Assembly (NCBI RefSeq): GCF_018446385.1
Contig: NC_055988.1
Coordinates: 63,575,788-63,639,787, forward strand
Reading direction: 5' to 3'
Length of the DNA: 64,000 bases
DNA from: Zingiber officinale
Taxonomy: Eukaryota; Streptophyta; Magnoliopsida; Zingiberales; Zingiberaceae
Shown: one piece after another, positions 53,411-64,000 of the stretch
Numbering within the stretch: the first letter of the stretch is position 1
Layout: every line of letters starts with the position of its first letter
The notes under the pieces: generated by a model
Told to the model about the DNA's origin: nothing
What the model saw: only the letters and a program-made list of their open reading frames with translations
Databases searched by the model: none
Position numbers and translations under genes: made by a program

Positions 53411-54440
53411 TAGTGCCAATCAGTATAGGCTCTAAGGCCTAATGACCTAGTGTGACCATCATGCTTTCTCTGTGCCAAAGCCTTGGTCAAGGGATCTGCG
53501 ATGTTAGCCTCAGTGGGTACTCTGCAAATCTTCACATCTCCTCTATCGATGATCTCTCGCATGAGATGGAAGCGTCGTAGTATGTGTTTGGTCCGCTTGT
53601 GTGAGCGAGGTTCCTTAGCCTGTGCTATTGCTCCATTGTTGTCACAATAGAGCTCTATGGGATCAGCTATGCTAGGAACCACCCCAAGTTCAGTAATGAA
53701 CTTGCGGATCCAAATTGCCTCCTTTGTTGCTTCTGATGCAGCAATATACTCGGCCTCTATTGTAGAATCAGCGACTGTGTCCTGCTTCAAACTCTTCCAG
53801 CTCACAACACCACCATTTATGCAAAATACGAACCCAGACTGCGATCGATAATCATCCTTGTCAGTTTGGAAGCTAGCATCACTGTAACCATTTACAACTA
53901 GCTCGTCATCACCTCCATATATCAAGAAATATTCTTTAGTCCTTCTCAAGTACTTAAGAATATTCTTGACCGCTATCCAATGACTTTCATCTGGATCTGA
54001 CTGGTATCTGCTCGTCATGCTCAAAGCATACGAGACATCAGGACGAGTACATAGCATAACATACATGATAGATCCTATGGCTGAAGCATAAGGGATCTGA
54101 TCCATGCGGTCTCTCTCCTCTCTAGAAGAGGGACCTTGAGTCTTTGAAAGACTCACACCATGTGACATCGACAGAAATTCCTTCTTGGAGTTCTGTATGG
54201 CAAACCGTAGTAGTACCTTGTCAATGTATGTACTCTAACTTAGGCCAAGCAATATCTTAGATCTATCTCTATAGATCTGTATGCCTAGAATGCGGGATGC
54301 TTCACCTAAGTCCTTCATTGAGAAACAAGTCCCTAGCCAAGTCTTGACAGACTGCAGCAAAGGGAATCCTTCCCAATGAGTAGTATGTCATCCACATACA
54401 ATATAAGGAAGACAACTATGTTCCCTACAACCTTCTTGTA
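53410..54440 (-). pseudogene. Element E RNase H and C-terminal reverse transcriptase
   Basis: The frame at 54168-53410 has PYASAIGSIMYVMLCTRPDV, WIAVKNILKYLRRTKEYFLI and the RNase H residues Asp in GYSDASFQTD, Glu in STIEAEYIAAS and Asp in LYCDNNGAIAQ, ending with NIADPLTKAL. All active-site acids are present. Upstream, the catalytic YVDD box of reverse transcriptase (LYVDDILLIG) is readable at about 54375-54400 but in a segment separated by stops. Confidence 0.92.
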
Positions 54441-54497
54441 GACACAAGGTTCATCTTCATTCTTGATGAAACCAAACTGTTTGATTGCATCATCGAA

Positions 54498-55228
54498 TCA
54501 AAGATTCAAGCTCCGAGACGCTTGCTTTAGTTCATAAATGGACCTATGCAGTTTGCATACTCTGCCAATATGCTGTGGTTCTACAAAACCCTCAGATTGT
54601 GTCATGTACACATCCTCGAGCAGGTTTCTATTCAGAAACGCGGTTTTGACATCCATCTGCAAGATCTCATAATCGTGGTACACTGCAATAGCAAGCATGA
54701 TCCGAATGGATTTAAACATCGCTTGAAACCTTTAGCTACCAAGCAACCCTTATAAATAAGTCCATCCATGTCAGTCTTTCTCTTAAAGACCCACCTACAC
54801 CCAATGGGTTTGACCCCTTTAGGTGGATCAACCAAAGTCCATACTTGGTTAGTGTACCTGGATTCCATCTCGGATCTCATGGCCTCTAGCCATTTCTCAA
54901 AATTTGGTCTCATCACAGCTTCTTGATAGGGGGTAGGCTCATCCTCAATGAGCACAACGTCATCATGGTTAGACAAGAGAAATGAGTATCTCTCAGGCTG
55001 ATGACGTACCCTATCAAACCTACGAAGAGATAGGTCTACTTGAACTGGTTGTGGTTCCTCAACTGCTTGTGGAACAACATCATCCACAACACTTTGTGGT
55101 TCCAGTTCAACTTCCATCAAGGCTTCAGTGCTATGGTCCACATCTTGAACTTCTTCAAGATCGAACGTACTCCCACTAGTCTTTCTAGAAACAAAATCTC
55201 TTTCTAGAAATACCCCAGTCTTAGCCAC
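54498..55228 (-). pseudogene. Element E reverse transcriptase, N-terminal part (frameshifted)
   Basis: 55228-54632 carries a proline/acid-rich linker then RRFDRVRHQPERYSFLL, MRPNFEKWLEAMRSEMESRY and TLVDPPKGVKPIGCRWVFKR, the usual copia reverse-transcriptase start. A frameshift at about 54710 leads to 54719-54498 with YEILQMDVKTAFLNRNLLED and KLHRSIYELKQASRS. Some of the reverse transcriptase is lost or out of frame. Confidence 0.92.
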
Positions 55229-55367
55229 AACTATCTTGTGTTGACTGGGAATGTAGAAGTAATATCCCTTCGTTTCCTTGGGATATCCAATAAAATAGTA
55301 CTTATCGGATTTGGGTCCCAGTTTGTCCGAGACTTGACGTCGAACATAACCTCACAACCCCAAATTC

Positions 55368-56153
55368 TCATAAAATACACCTGGCATCTCTCCCAATCCA
55401 TATCCTATATGGTGTCTTTATTACAGCCTTAGATGGAACTCGGTTGAGAATGAAGGCTGCTGTGTCTAGAGTATAGCCCCAAAGATACATGGGAAGATCT
55501 ATGTGACTCATCATAGACCGTACCGTATCTAATAAGGTATGATTCCTCCTTTTGGATACACCATTCCACTGTGGTGTTCCAGGAGGAGTGAGTTGAGATA
55601 GAATCCCACACTCAGCTAGATAGTCACGAAACTCATGGCTAAGGTATTCACCACCTCGATCTGATCGAAGTATCTTAATTCTCTTGCCAAGTTGGTTTTG
55701 TACTTCATTCTTGAATTCCTTGAAATTTTCAAAGGATTCTGACTTATGTGTCATCATATACACATAACCATATCTACTGAAATCATCAGTAAATGTAATG
55801 AAGTACCTATAACCACCCCTAGCAGCGACATTGAAAGGTCCACATACATCGCTATGTATAAGTCCTAACAAGTCAGTCGCTCTCTCGCTGTGTCCACTAA
55901 AGGGAGTCTTGGTCATCTTGCCCAGTAGGCATGACTCGTATGTCTCATAAGATTCAAAATCAAATGAGTCGAGCAAACCATCTTTATGGAGCTGGGATAA
56001 TCGTTTGTCATTTATATGACCTAAGCGATAGTGCCAGATATAGGTTTGGTTCATGTCATTTGACTTGAACCTCTTGGTACTTATGTTATAGATAGGGTTT
56101 TCAAGGTCTAGAATATAGAGTCCGTTCATCAGAGGTACACAACAATAGAACAT
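55368..56153 (-). pseudogene. Element E integrase (catalytic Glu changed)
   Basis: The zinc-binding region has the two histidines (WHYRLGHINDKRL), but one cysteine position is Tyr (YESCLLGKMTKT). The core has Asp in LIHSDVCGPF and Asp in FTDDFSRYGYVYM, then LRSDRGGEYLSHEFRDYL. The expected catalytic Glu in the VSERRN motif is Lys (QWNGVSKRRNHTLL). The copia-typical GYTLDTAAFILNRVPSKAV follows, and the frame ends at 55368. With Glu lost, strand transfer should fail. Confidence 0.93.
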
Positions 56154-56238
56154 ATCATTTAAATAAACTGAACAACATTTATTCTTTATTATAAATGAAA
56201 AGTCTTTCTTGTCTTAACAAGAAACTGATATAATGTTC

Positions 56239-57321
56239 TTAGTCAAAAGCAGGTACATAACAACAATCATCCAATTCTAGTACAAGCCCAGAGGGCAGAG
56301 ATAGAGAATAAGTTCCTACAACAACAACAACAACCCGTGCTCCATTGCCTACTCGTAGGACCACCTCGCCCTTCGTCAATGCCCTGCTATTTCTCAGCGC
56401 CTGCACATTAGTACAAATGTGAGAAGCACATCCGGTATCTAATACCCATGATGAAGAAATAGATAAATTGACTTCTATAACATATATACCTGAAGTGGAA
56501 GTCTCACTTCTCTTCTTCTTAAGATCTTCCAGGTACACTTTGTAGTTCCTCTTCCAGTGCCCGGTCTGACCGCAGTGGAAGTAGGTAACATCCTTGGCAA
56601 CCCCTCCTTTAGGTTTCAGTGCCTTGCCTTTGCCCTTGGCTTGGGACTTTCCCTTACCTTTAGGCTTGCCCTTGCCCTTATGCTTTTGTACCATCAGAAT
56701 GGAATTGGGCTTAACTTTCTTAAGGTTGAGCTTAGCAGTTCTTAACATGTTAAGTAGCTCGGGCAGTGACTTGTCAATTTCGTTCATATTATAATTTAGA
56801 ACGAATTGACTATAGCTATCTGGCAAGGATTGCAAGATCAGGTAAGTGGCCAGCTCTTGGCCAAGCGGGAATCCCAACCTCTGTAGGTTTTCTATGTACC
56901 CAATCATTTTGAGTACATATGGGCCTATGGGAGTCCCATCTTGCATCTTGCACTGAAACAGTGCCTTAAAGATCTCGAATCTCTCGTGCCTCGCTTGTCC
57001 TTGATATATTTGACGAAGATGTTCAACCATATCATAAGCGCCCATCAACTCGTGTTGCTTCTTATGCTTAGAGTTCATGGTCGCGAGCATAAGACATGAC
57101 ACATTTAATGCGTCATCTTGATGCTTCTTGTAAGCATCACGATCAGCTTGCGTGGCAGTGGCAGGAGGTGCCTCGGGAATGGGCTGCTCCAGGACGTACA
57201 ATTTTCTTTCCTGAGTGAGAACTATTCTCAGATTTCTGTACCAGTCCAGGAAGTTAGCTCCATTGAGCTTGTCCTTATCGAGGACAGAACGCAGGGAGAA
57301 GGAGTTCATGTTGGACGACAT
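56239..57321 (-). CDS. Element E gag-protease
   Basis: The ATG at 57321 opens a 360-residue frame. The capsid domain runs from LNGANFLDWYRNLRIVLTQE to about LPDSYSQFVLNYNMN, with MLATMNSKHKKQHELMGAYD and RFEIFKALFQCKMQDG. A Lys/Gly-rich nucleic-acid-binding stretch (KGKGKPKGKGKSQAKGKGK) follows. The zinc knuckle is damaged: YFHCGQTGHWKRNY has Tyr at the first and last Cys positions. The protease starts WVLDTGCASHICTN with intact DTG and ends at GLVLELDDCCYVPAFD, where the frame stops before integrase. Confidence 0.93.
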   Translation of the reverse strand: MSSNMNSFSLRSVLDKDKLNGANFLDWYRNLRIVLTQERKLYVLEQPIPEAPPATATQADRDAYKKHQDDALNVSCLMLATMNSKHKKQHELMGAYDMVEHLRQIYQGQARHERFEIFKALFQCKMQDGTPIGPYVLKMIGYIENLQRLGFPLGQELATYLILQSLPDSYSQFVLNYNMNEIDKSLPELLNMLRTAKLNLKKVKPNSILMVQKHKGKGKPKGKGKSQAKGKGKALKPKGGVAKDVTYFHCGQTGHWKRNYKVYLEDLKKKRSETSTSGIYVIEVNLSISSSWVLDTGCASHICTNVQALRNSRALTKGEVVLRVGNGARVVVVVVGTYSLSLPSGLVLELDDCCYVPAFD

Positions 57322-58877
57322 GGTAATCTACAATAGAAAAATGCAGAAAAATAAATATCATATTCCAATCATCTAATTAGGCCTTTAATTAAATGATGCT
57401 CCCACTGAATTATAGAACTTTTGTAGAATCAAGTCATGGTCGTGGTCAAACCACACTTACTAGATTCTAACTAGCTATAATTTATGCAAGACAAGATCCA
57501 CATCATACTACGCCTTGAGTTAGCTTTGGCTAAATCACCCAAGACTTAGTATAATCGGTAGGTAACTAATTACCAATTATATCTCTATGTAATTCTTGTT
57601 TATAGGATCAAGATCCGCATGTATATTAAAACTTGAGTTAGCTTTGGCTAAATCGCCCAAAAGTTAATATAAATGTGATTTTGACCTATCTACCAACCAT
57701 TGGAAAATGCCTATAGTTAAACTCGATCCAATTGAGTTAACTAGTTACTCAATCTAATTAAGTTGTACTCACCCATGCGTTGATAGGCGGGACCAAGATT
57801 GTCCCTCCGCACCCTACCAAGATAATATGCGTTGCTCTGCTTTGGCAGATTCAACAACAACATATGATCGAGGTAGTGATGGGTATCACGGCATGGTAGG
57901 CATTTCGAGTTGACGCAATTGAGATCTAATCTAATCGACGATGTGTATCATATACTCGATTTAGATCTAATCTAATCATGGAGGTGCATCATGTACACGA
58001 TTTAGATCTAATCTAATCGTTAAGACACTAATTAATTACTAATTTAGCATGCATCAGATACACACACACACAAGTAATTAATTAAATTTTGTGATTAGTC
58101 ATGGCCCTACTTCGATCTTCTCAAGCCAATGAGAAGATCGATTGGTCAACCTAGGGTCAATAGCTTCCTCAAGCTCTTCCCTTTGACTGTCATGTGTTGA
58201 TCGCACTCTCCTCGTAACTCCGTCTCGAGTTGACCTTCCACCGCTCCAATTTTTATACATTACAAAAGATGAAACTCGAGTTACATTCGAGTCTAAAAAC
58301 TATTTTACAACAGGAATATAAATAGAAGGGCACGACGTGCAGGTCGCGAATCAAGTACAACACGCACAAACACACAAAAATGGCGCGCAGGCCATATTAT
58401 GAATTACAACACATATTTCCAATCAAATTGGGTTCTTTGGGCCATGACCATCACAAAATGATACATAATTCTAAATTATGTGATTTCCATAAATTTCTGT
58501 AATTTTTCAAATATTTTTATGATTTTATGAGTCGCAACTTCCCCGCGGTCCCAATTAGCGATTTTCGGGCGCAATCGCGGAACGAAGCCCCTTGCGGGGT
58601 TAGGGGCAGCACCCCTACTTGCGATATAACTATCGTAAGTGTTCCTAAGCGATCCTACAGCGCCTTAGCCCACTGTCCCAAATCATTTTGGGCGAGACCT
58701 TGCCGATTCGGAAGGTGTTTCTCGGTAGTCGAAGCCTACAAGTGTTCAAACACTTGTTGCTTCGCTTCTACGAGAAAAATACCCATAAAATACATAAAAA
58801 TTATAAATTTACAAAAATTTACAGAACTGATATTTTTCATAAAAATACAAAACAAACTCGTACACGCTTCGCACGTG
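57322..58877 (-). other. Element E untranslated leader
   Basis: About 1.55 kb between primer site and gag. It contains AATCTAATCGA repeats (57920-58020) and a GC-rich part (58530-58720), but no protein frame I would support. Confidence 0.6.
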
Positions 58878-58889
58878 GCTCTGATACCA
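58878..58889 (-). other. Element E tRNA-Met primer-binding site
   Basis: The minus strand reads TGGTATCAGAGC one base after the 5' LTR end. Confidence 0.9.
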
Positions 58890-58890
58890 C

Positions 58891-60698
58891 TGTTGGATTT
58901 TTTCGGGCCGTAAAAATTGCTTTTTGCGTTGCAGAAACCCCGAATCCCATGCCACCTGATCCGTGCGAAGTTATAAAACAAAATTTTTCTATGTGTACGA
59001 GTTTCTCTAACCTAGATCTACAAAGAAAAAGAGTTTACCCTTGATGTGATGCCCTTCGAAAATCCCGCTCGTCCAAGGTTCGTCGGATCTCAAGGTTGTC
59101 AAGTGTACAACCCTCTATGTGTATCCACACGAACAAATCGATGGAGAGAACCTCTAAAGATGTGCTACCAACCTTAAAGGATCAGCAATGGTGGAGGAGA
59201 GGGAGAGAAGAAAGGTAAAGAGGAAGAAGAAGGAGGTTACCAAAGCACCAAATGCTCCAATAATGTAGCCGACCACATCAAAAGGGTTTTAAACCTCCAT
59301 GAAATACCAAGGGTCACAACTTTTGGTCTCCCTCATGAGGTGGCACACACACATAAGTGGCCTTGATGATGTGGCACATCATCATTAGTCCACTTAATGC
59401 CAACTCACAAATGAGGTGGCAATGGTCAAGTCAAACTTGACCTTTCATCTTCCTTTCAGGTCAAGTCAAACTTGACCACTTCTCTCCCATGGTTGATCAA
59501 ATCTAACCATTGGTTCAAATCAATTTTAATTTAATGAATCTCTATTCATTGAAATAAATTGGCTCAATGAGTCTAAGTCCAAATTAGACTCATTTAACAT
59601 ATGAACCAAATTGAGTCCAACTCAATTAGTTTACTATGGATTACTCTTAATCCAATTTGGTTCATCACATGAACCTAATCCTCTTGGTTCATCATATGAA
59701 CCTAATCTCCATCTAATTGTCCTTTGTGTGTGACCCTATAGGTTCTTGTAACGTTGGCAATGCTCCTAAACCCATTTAGAAGCATAAGTAATGAGCGGTA
59801 TCTAGCAACACATCATTACTACCTAAGTTACAAGAATGTTGAGATCCAACATCACCTTGTGACTACTAATTGTGACCCCTCACAATATATGACAAGTGTC
59901 TTTCTACCTAAACATCTAGATTGATCAATATAAGGCATAGACTGTGTCATCCTCTAATCAATCTAAATCTTGAATCCCATGTAGACTCACTCAATCAAAT
60001 GAGCTCAACATCTCATATTAACTCATTTGGGCATGTCCATGCACTTAGTGGTCTCACTCTATCAAGAATAATGATATCACTCCCATCATATAGGAGGGAT
60101 AGATCCCATCTACATCACTCACATCCCTCCGTATAATTTGTTACATATCCAGTAATCGCCTTTATAGTCCACCATGTTACGGGTGACGTTTGACGAAGCC
60201 AAAGTATGTAACTCCTTATGTAGGGAACCATGGTGACTTCAGGTCCAAGGACTAATAGTCATACTAATAGCCACATGAGAAAGTATATGACATTCATATA
60301 ACGATCCATGATACTTTCTCATGGTGGGTCATTCAGTATACATTCTCCAATGAATACCCATGTGTCAACTTGATATCGCCATATCCATGACTTGTGAGAT
60401 CAAGTCATCGAGTTGACCTACATGCTAGTCTCGTCGCATTAACATTGTCCCTGAATGTTAATGCTTGACTAGGAATGATTAAGAGTAGTGTTCCCTTTAT
60501 CATCTCACTATCGATTCAACCAATCGATTGATATAGGTAAGAAACTTCTACTCAAGGACGCTATTATACTTAGTTATTTGGCACCAATACAAGTAAGTAT
60601 AATAATCATAAACAAACGTCTTTATATACATAAGAAATATGATACAATGAGTCCATACAACAATCATCAAATGATTGGCTCTAGGGCTCTAACTAACA
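58891..60698 (-). repeat. Element E 5' LTR
   Basis: Starts and ends as the 3' copy. By eye about 95-97% identical to 51574-53395, with most differences being transitions. Confidence 0.94.
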
Positions 60699-62180
60699 GG
60701 GGTGTCCCGGTGATGGCCCTCCGACGCTCAAGTCAGTCACCGACGATGTGGATGCAAGGAAGCGGAGTAACAGACAGAAGAACAGTGTGACTACAGTGAA
60801 AAATTAGCATTCCTCCGTTGAAGCTTGGGGTCCTTTATATACGGCTCCGGGGGCGCGCATGCATGCTCCTTGAGGCGTGCACACTTCTCAAAACTTTCCT
60901 TAAAAAGACATGTAAGGAAAGTGTCCCTGACACCAAACCTTAACAACCCGAGTATATCTCTGACGTGACAGTGGAAACTTCCGCGGTATGATCTTCCATC
61001 TGAACTAGCCGCCGACCATGCCGCTTGTCAGCGGCGCTTGCTCCCAAAAAGATAATCTCCGAATAGCATTGTCTTTTATTGGGCCGAGAGGGATAGCCGC
61101 TCGGCTCGAATTCTCCCTTTCTGCCAACGCTCCCACTGTCCTGGCCCATAAGTCCTTGTCTGGCCGAGCGATAAAATTGCTCGGTCGCCCTTCTATTTAT
61201 GTGCAGCTCGGTCGTCAATCCGCCCTGCTATTCTTGTAGATCGATATAAGGCTGAGCGGGGTGGCCGCTCAGCGTGCACTTGCAGATACTTGGCACTTGT
61301 CTTTCTGAGCGTTGAAAGCTTGGAATCTTGCCGAGCTGTGATGATGCCGGATCAGATCTTCATTATCCCGATCGGGTGAGCGGGTTGCCCGATCGACTGA
61401 TGATACAAGGGAGTTGACTGCCTTGACTTTGACCTCCACCGTGGCACTGACCCTTCGCGGGAGTAGGACCCTCCTTATCCCCGCATCACATGCCTCCTCC
61501 TCAAGTCTAGTCGAAAGAGGCTTGCAAGTCTGACTAACTAGACAAGAAGTCTGGGATCAGTTGGCCAATCGGCCTGGCTACTGATGGATCCTGGTCGATC
61601 TGTCGAAGGGTGTCGGTAGGCTATAGGACCGATTCTTGGAGCCGATCGGCGCTTCACATATGCGGTCAACATTGCCGTTACCTGAATCTCTTGGAAATTC
61701 ATGCAAATCGCCCTCATTAAGGTTGAGCACGTGCCCACACCTGTTAATAGCGTTCATTAAATGTGTACCAATGAGGAAATGCCATGTGTCACTGCCGCAG
61801 TCGCCACATGCTCGTAGCAACAGGCTTCGATGTGACGTTTGGCAGTTTGAATTCCATGGCTAGATCTGTGTCTTGGGTTTCATGCCCTAGATTCGACTTC
61901 TCCACTCAGCCGAGCCAGAGGTTTATAACCTCGCATAGCCACTGTTGTTTTACCACCTTCGCGTTTTGTTCGAGTGCCACCGATGACTTCTTGTGCGATC
62001 AATGCTCTGGTGACCTGCTCTCTTCTGCAGCAACCTTTCCTTTCCTTCTGTAAGCTCTCCTGAACCTTCTCGCCTTCAACCTTTTGTAGTACCTTTAGCT
62101 CTCCGCGGCTTTCCAGTGTTCGCTTTGGGTTTTCTGTCCCCATTTCTTCCTGTCGAACCTTGTTTTCTCATTTTCCAGAA

Positions 62181-63569
62181 ATGGCAAGCTCTTCACAGCC
62201 ATCAGACCCCGCTCCTGGACTCTGGTATACTACCATGGAGACCAGGTTCGACCCGGGCGACGCTGAGAGCCTTAGTAACGTCTTCGATATTCCTTCTGAT
62301 CACGAGATCATTCTAGCCTCTCCATCCGATCGGCCAAATGACCCGTCGATCAACACTATATGTCTGTTTTGAGACCATTTTGTGGCCGGTCTTCGTTTAA
62401 CTATTTCCGTGTCCTCCTTCCACAACTTGTGCTGAACTCTTTTTGCTTGCTGTGCAACGTTATCATGTTGTTTCGGTTGCACGACATTCCTTTGACCCCT
62501 TGAGTTTTTCATTACTTTTATTATCCCAAGCAGTTTGAGCTGGGGACTTTTCTATTTCAGTCTCGGATCGGGCTAGTCTTCTTTGACAAAATGTCAACTT
62601 CCAATAAACATTGGAAGGAATATTTATTCTTTGTGCTCCTTCCTGAACGACCTAGCTTCTAAACCCGCTGGCAGGTAGGCCTACCACCCCAACCAGATTT
62701 GATGAAGAATAAGAGCCGCTCGGACTACCTTCATGCTGCCTCCATGCCGGCTGGTCAAAAATATGACATTTATAATCTGCTGCTGGAAGGTTTCATGTAC
62801 ATCTTCGGACTGAGCCCGATCCGCACCAAGCTCTCGAGCGGCTTAGGTACGCCATTATCTAATCCTTTATTTTGAGTCAAACTAATTTCTTTTCCATCTC
62901 TTGCAGTCGAAGTCATGATGCAAGCGCGGGTGGCCGACTTCACAAAGCTTAAGGACGCCGAGGTTGAGGCTGTCGCTGCAAAGGAATTGGCGAGCTGAGG
63001 TTTAATGGCGGTTGACTCCCAGGAAGGCCAACAAGCTCCTCGAGGCCGAGTGGCAGAAGACTGCTAGCCAGGAAGTTATGCTAGGCCGGCTCAACACACA
63101 GGTTAGCACCTTTGATAAGAAAATCGAGTCGGCCACGATGAGGAAGAACTGAGCCATTGCCGATCTGGAGCTAAAAAACCAGGAGGCTCGAAATCTCGCC
63201 CAAAAGCTAAAGGAAGCTGAAGACTTTCTGGTCGCCGAGCAGAGCTACCACTTGGCTTAAGAGTCTTCCCTATGGGGGGAGCTAAAAGCTGCTGAGAATG
63301 CTTTGGAAGCCTCCCGTTCGGCTCTGGTGATATATCAAGAAGGCGAATCGGGCAGGCTTGAAGCGCTAAAGCAGGCTTACATTCACTCGGACAAATTCAC
63401 TGATAAGGTCGTCCAGCGGATCATCCGGATCTTCGAATTGGCTATTGATGGGATGCTCCAATAGCTCAAGGCGAACGACCATCTTCCCACCGTACTGACG
63501 GACAATGCCATCAATCGCAGCAAGCTGAACGACTCACTGCCTGATGACGTTTTTAATTATCTAGAGTGA
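62181..63569 (+). pseudogene. Putative gypsy-type transposon protein of element F (broken, spliced)
   Basis: The ATG at 62181 begins MASSSQPSDPAPG, then METRFDPGDAESLSNVFDIP and DHEIILASPSDRPNDP. This start is familiar from the plant putative gypsy-type transposon family (Transposase_28). Stops appear from 62371, but family words continue in shifting frames: PLEFFITFIIP, WGLFYF, IGLVFFDKM, HWKEYLFFVLLPERP and YDIYNLLLEGFMYIFGLSPI. A GT-AG intron is possible at 62847-62906. After it comes a coiled-coil-like end (VEVMMQARVADFTKLKDAEV) with further stops, ending FNYLE at 63569. The role of this protein is unknown. Confidence 0.7.
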
Positions 63570-63848
63570 GACTGAGCGTCCATCTTGTAGAAAATTTTCT
63601 TTCTGAATGTAAGCCTACCCGCTCAGAGGGGCACCCCCTTTTTGCAATGAATGTTCACTCGTTTTGCGGAGCTTTCTTTTTATAATTCTCCTTGTATGAC
63701 TACCTTTAACCTTCCATGGTGTTTGTGCGTATCACCCCGAACGAACAACACCTTCGAGGAAGCTTGCCTGAGCGGTGTTTCTATGGTTAGCCGCTCCGCC
63801 CTACGAGTGCAATTGTAGGAATTGAGGAAGGTTTATACCTTCTCCCAA

Positions 63849-64000
63849 GTTTAACGTCGCCGCTCGACCATCAATGAAGACCCGTGTTTAACGTCGCTGC
63901 TCGATGATTTGATGAAGGCTTGGGTTTAAGGTCGCTTCTCGACCGTTGATGGAGACTTGCGTTTAACGTCGCCACTCGACGATTTGATGAAGACTTGGGT
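63849..64000. repeat. 37/38-bp tandem repeat in element F
   Basis: Four units start with GTTTAACGTCG or GTTTAAGGTCG, each followed by CYGCTCGAC and a GATGAAGRCYTGGGT-like end (63849, 63886, 63924, 63961). Two half-types alternate. The array runs off the window end. Confidence 0.85.

Larger units (their letters stand above)
51574..60698 (-). mobile_element. Ty1/copia element E (minus strand), GGGGT target duplication
   Basis: LTRs of about 1.8 kb (51574-53395 and 58891-60698), TGTTGG...TAACA on the plus strand. GGGGT lies on both sides (51569-51573 and 60699-60703). Minus-strand order is LTR, primer site, long leader, gag-protease, integrase, reverse transcriptase, RNase H, polypurine tract, LTR, the copia gene order. 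LTR length suits Angela-like elements, but the lineage is a guess. Gag-protease is open; the other genes carry frameshifts and amino-acid changes at key positions. Confidence 0.96.
60704..64000 (+). mobile_element. Element F (Ty3/gypsy type, continues past the window)
   Basis: Resumes the LTR-like GC-rich sequence interrupted by E. It then holds a gypsy-type ORF remnant and tandem repeats. Composition (CCGCTCGGC, CGATCGGG words) differs from everything else in the window. No primer site was identified, so the LTR end is undetermined; it lies somewhere between 61500 and 62180. Confidence 0.6.

Overview
The window reads as plant nuclear DNA made almost entirely of transposable elements. The one intact cellular gene is a GNA-type mannose-binding lectin, a family abundant in monocots. 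This, together with the style of the retroelements (long-LTR Ty1/copia, Athila-like Ty3/gypsy, LTRs that encode part of pol), suggests a monocot. Zingiberales (ginger relatives) is my guess, from general familiarity only. I see no bacterial or organellar genes and no rRNA, tRNA or CRISPR.

Layout: 1-302 is the end of a chromovirus LTR. 480-2450 holds palindromic minisatellites. 2710-4540 is a field of AT-rich fold-back hairpins, followed by a 21-bp tandem repeat. 5980-8475 is decayed copia DNA. 8511-32356 is a three-element nest: Athila-like element A (+), Athila-like element B (-) inside A's 5' LTR, and chromovirus C (+) inside A's 3' LTR with an ACAGG target duplication. 32516-37867 is a CACTA DNA transposon (ATG target duplication) carrying exon-sized pieces resembling HSP90, glutamate-cysteine ligase and Aurora kinase. 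38983-45011 is chromovirus D (-), inserted in an old copia relic whose LTR also carries a MITE. 47049-47624 is the lectin gene. 48587-49825 is a small TRIM-like element filled with 41-bp repeats. 50041-50150 is a second, truncated lectin gene start. 51574-60698 is a 9.1-kb copia element E (-) with a GGGGT target duplication. It sits in element F, whose gypsy-type gene remnant and 37-bp repeats run to the window end.

How the parts relate: A keeps gag, protease and the Athila ORF1 but has lost reverse transcriptase and integrase. B is related, retains pol remnants, and is frameshifted. Both carry clusters of short palindromes built on CACGGCCGTG, upstream of the LTR TATA box and upstream of ORF1. 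Ahead of ORF1 the palindromes repeat every 52.5-53 bp, which is five DNA turns. This is the most unusual structure in the window and could be a promoter or protein-binding array for ORF1. C is a deletion derivative with nearly identical LTRs, in which reverse transcriptase is joined in frame to the integrase core.

Stretches with nothing recognisable: 303-480, 2450-2700, 5070-5980, 46530-46990 (apart from a short GC-rich part), 47650-48580, 49830-50040 and 50420-51450.
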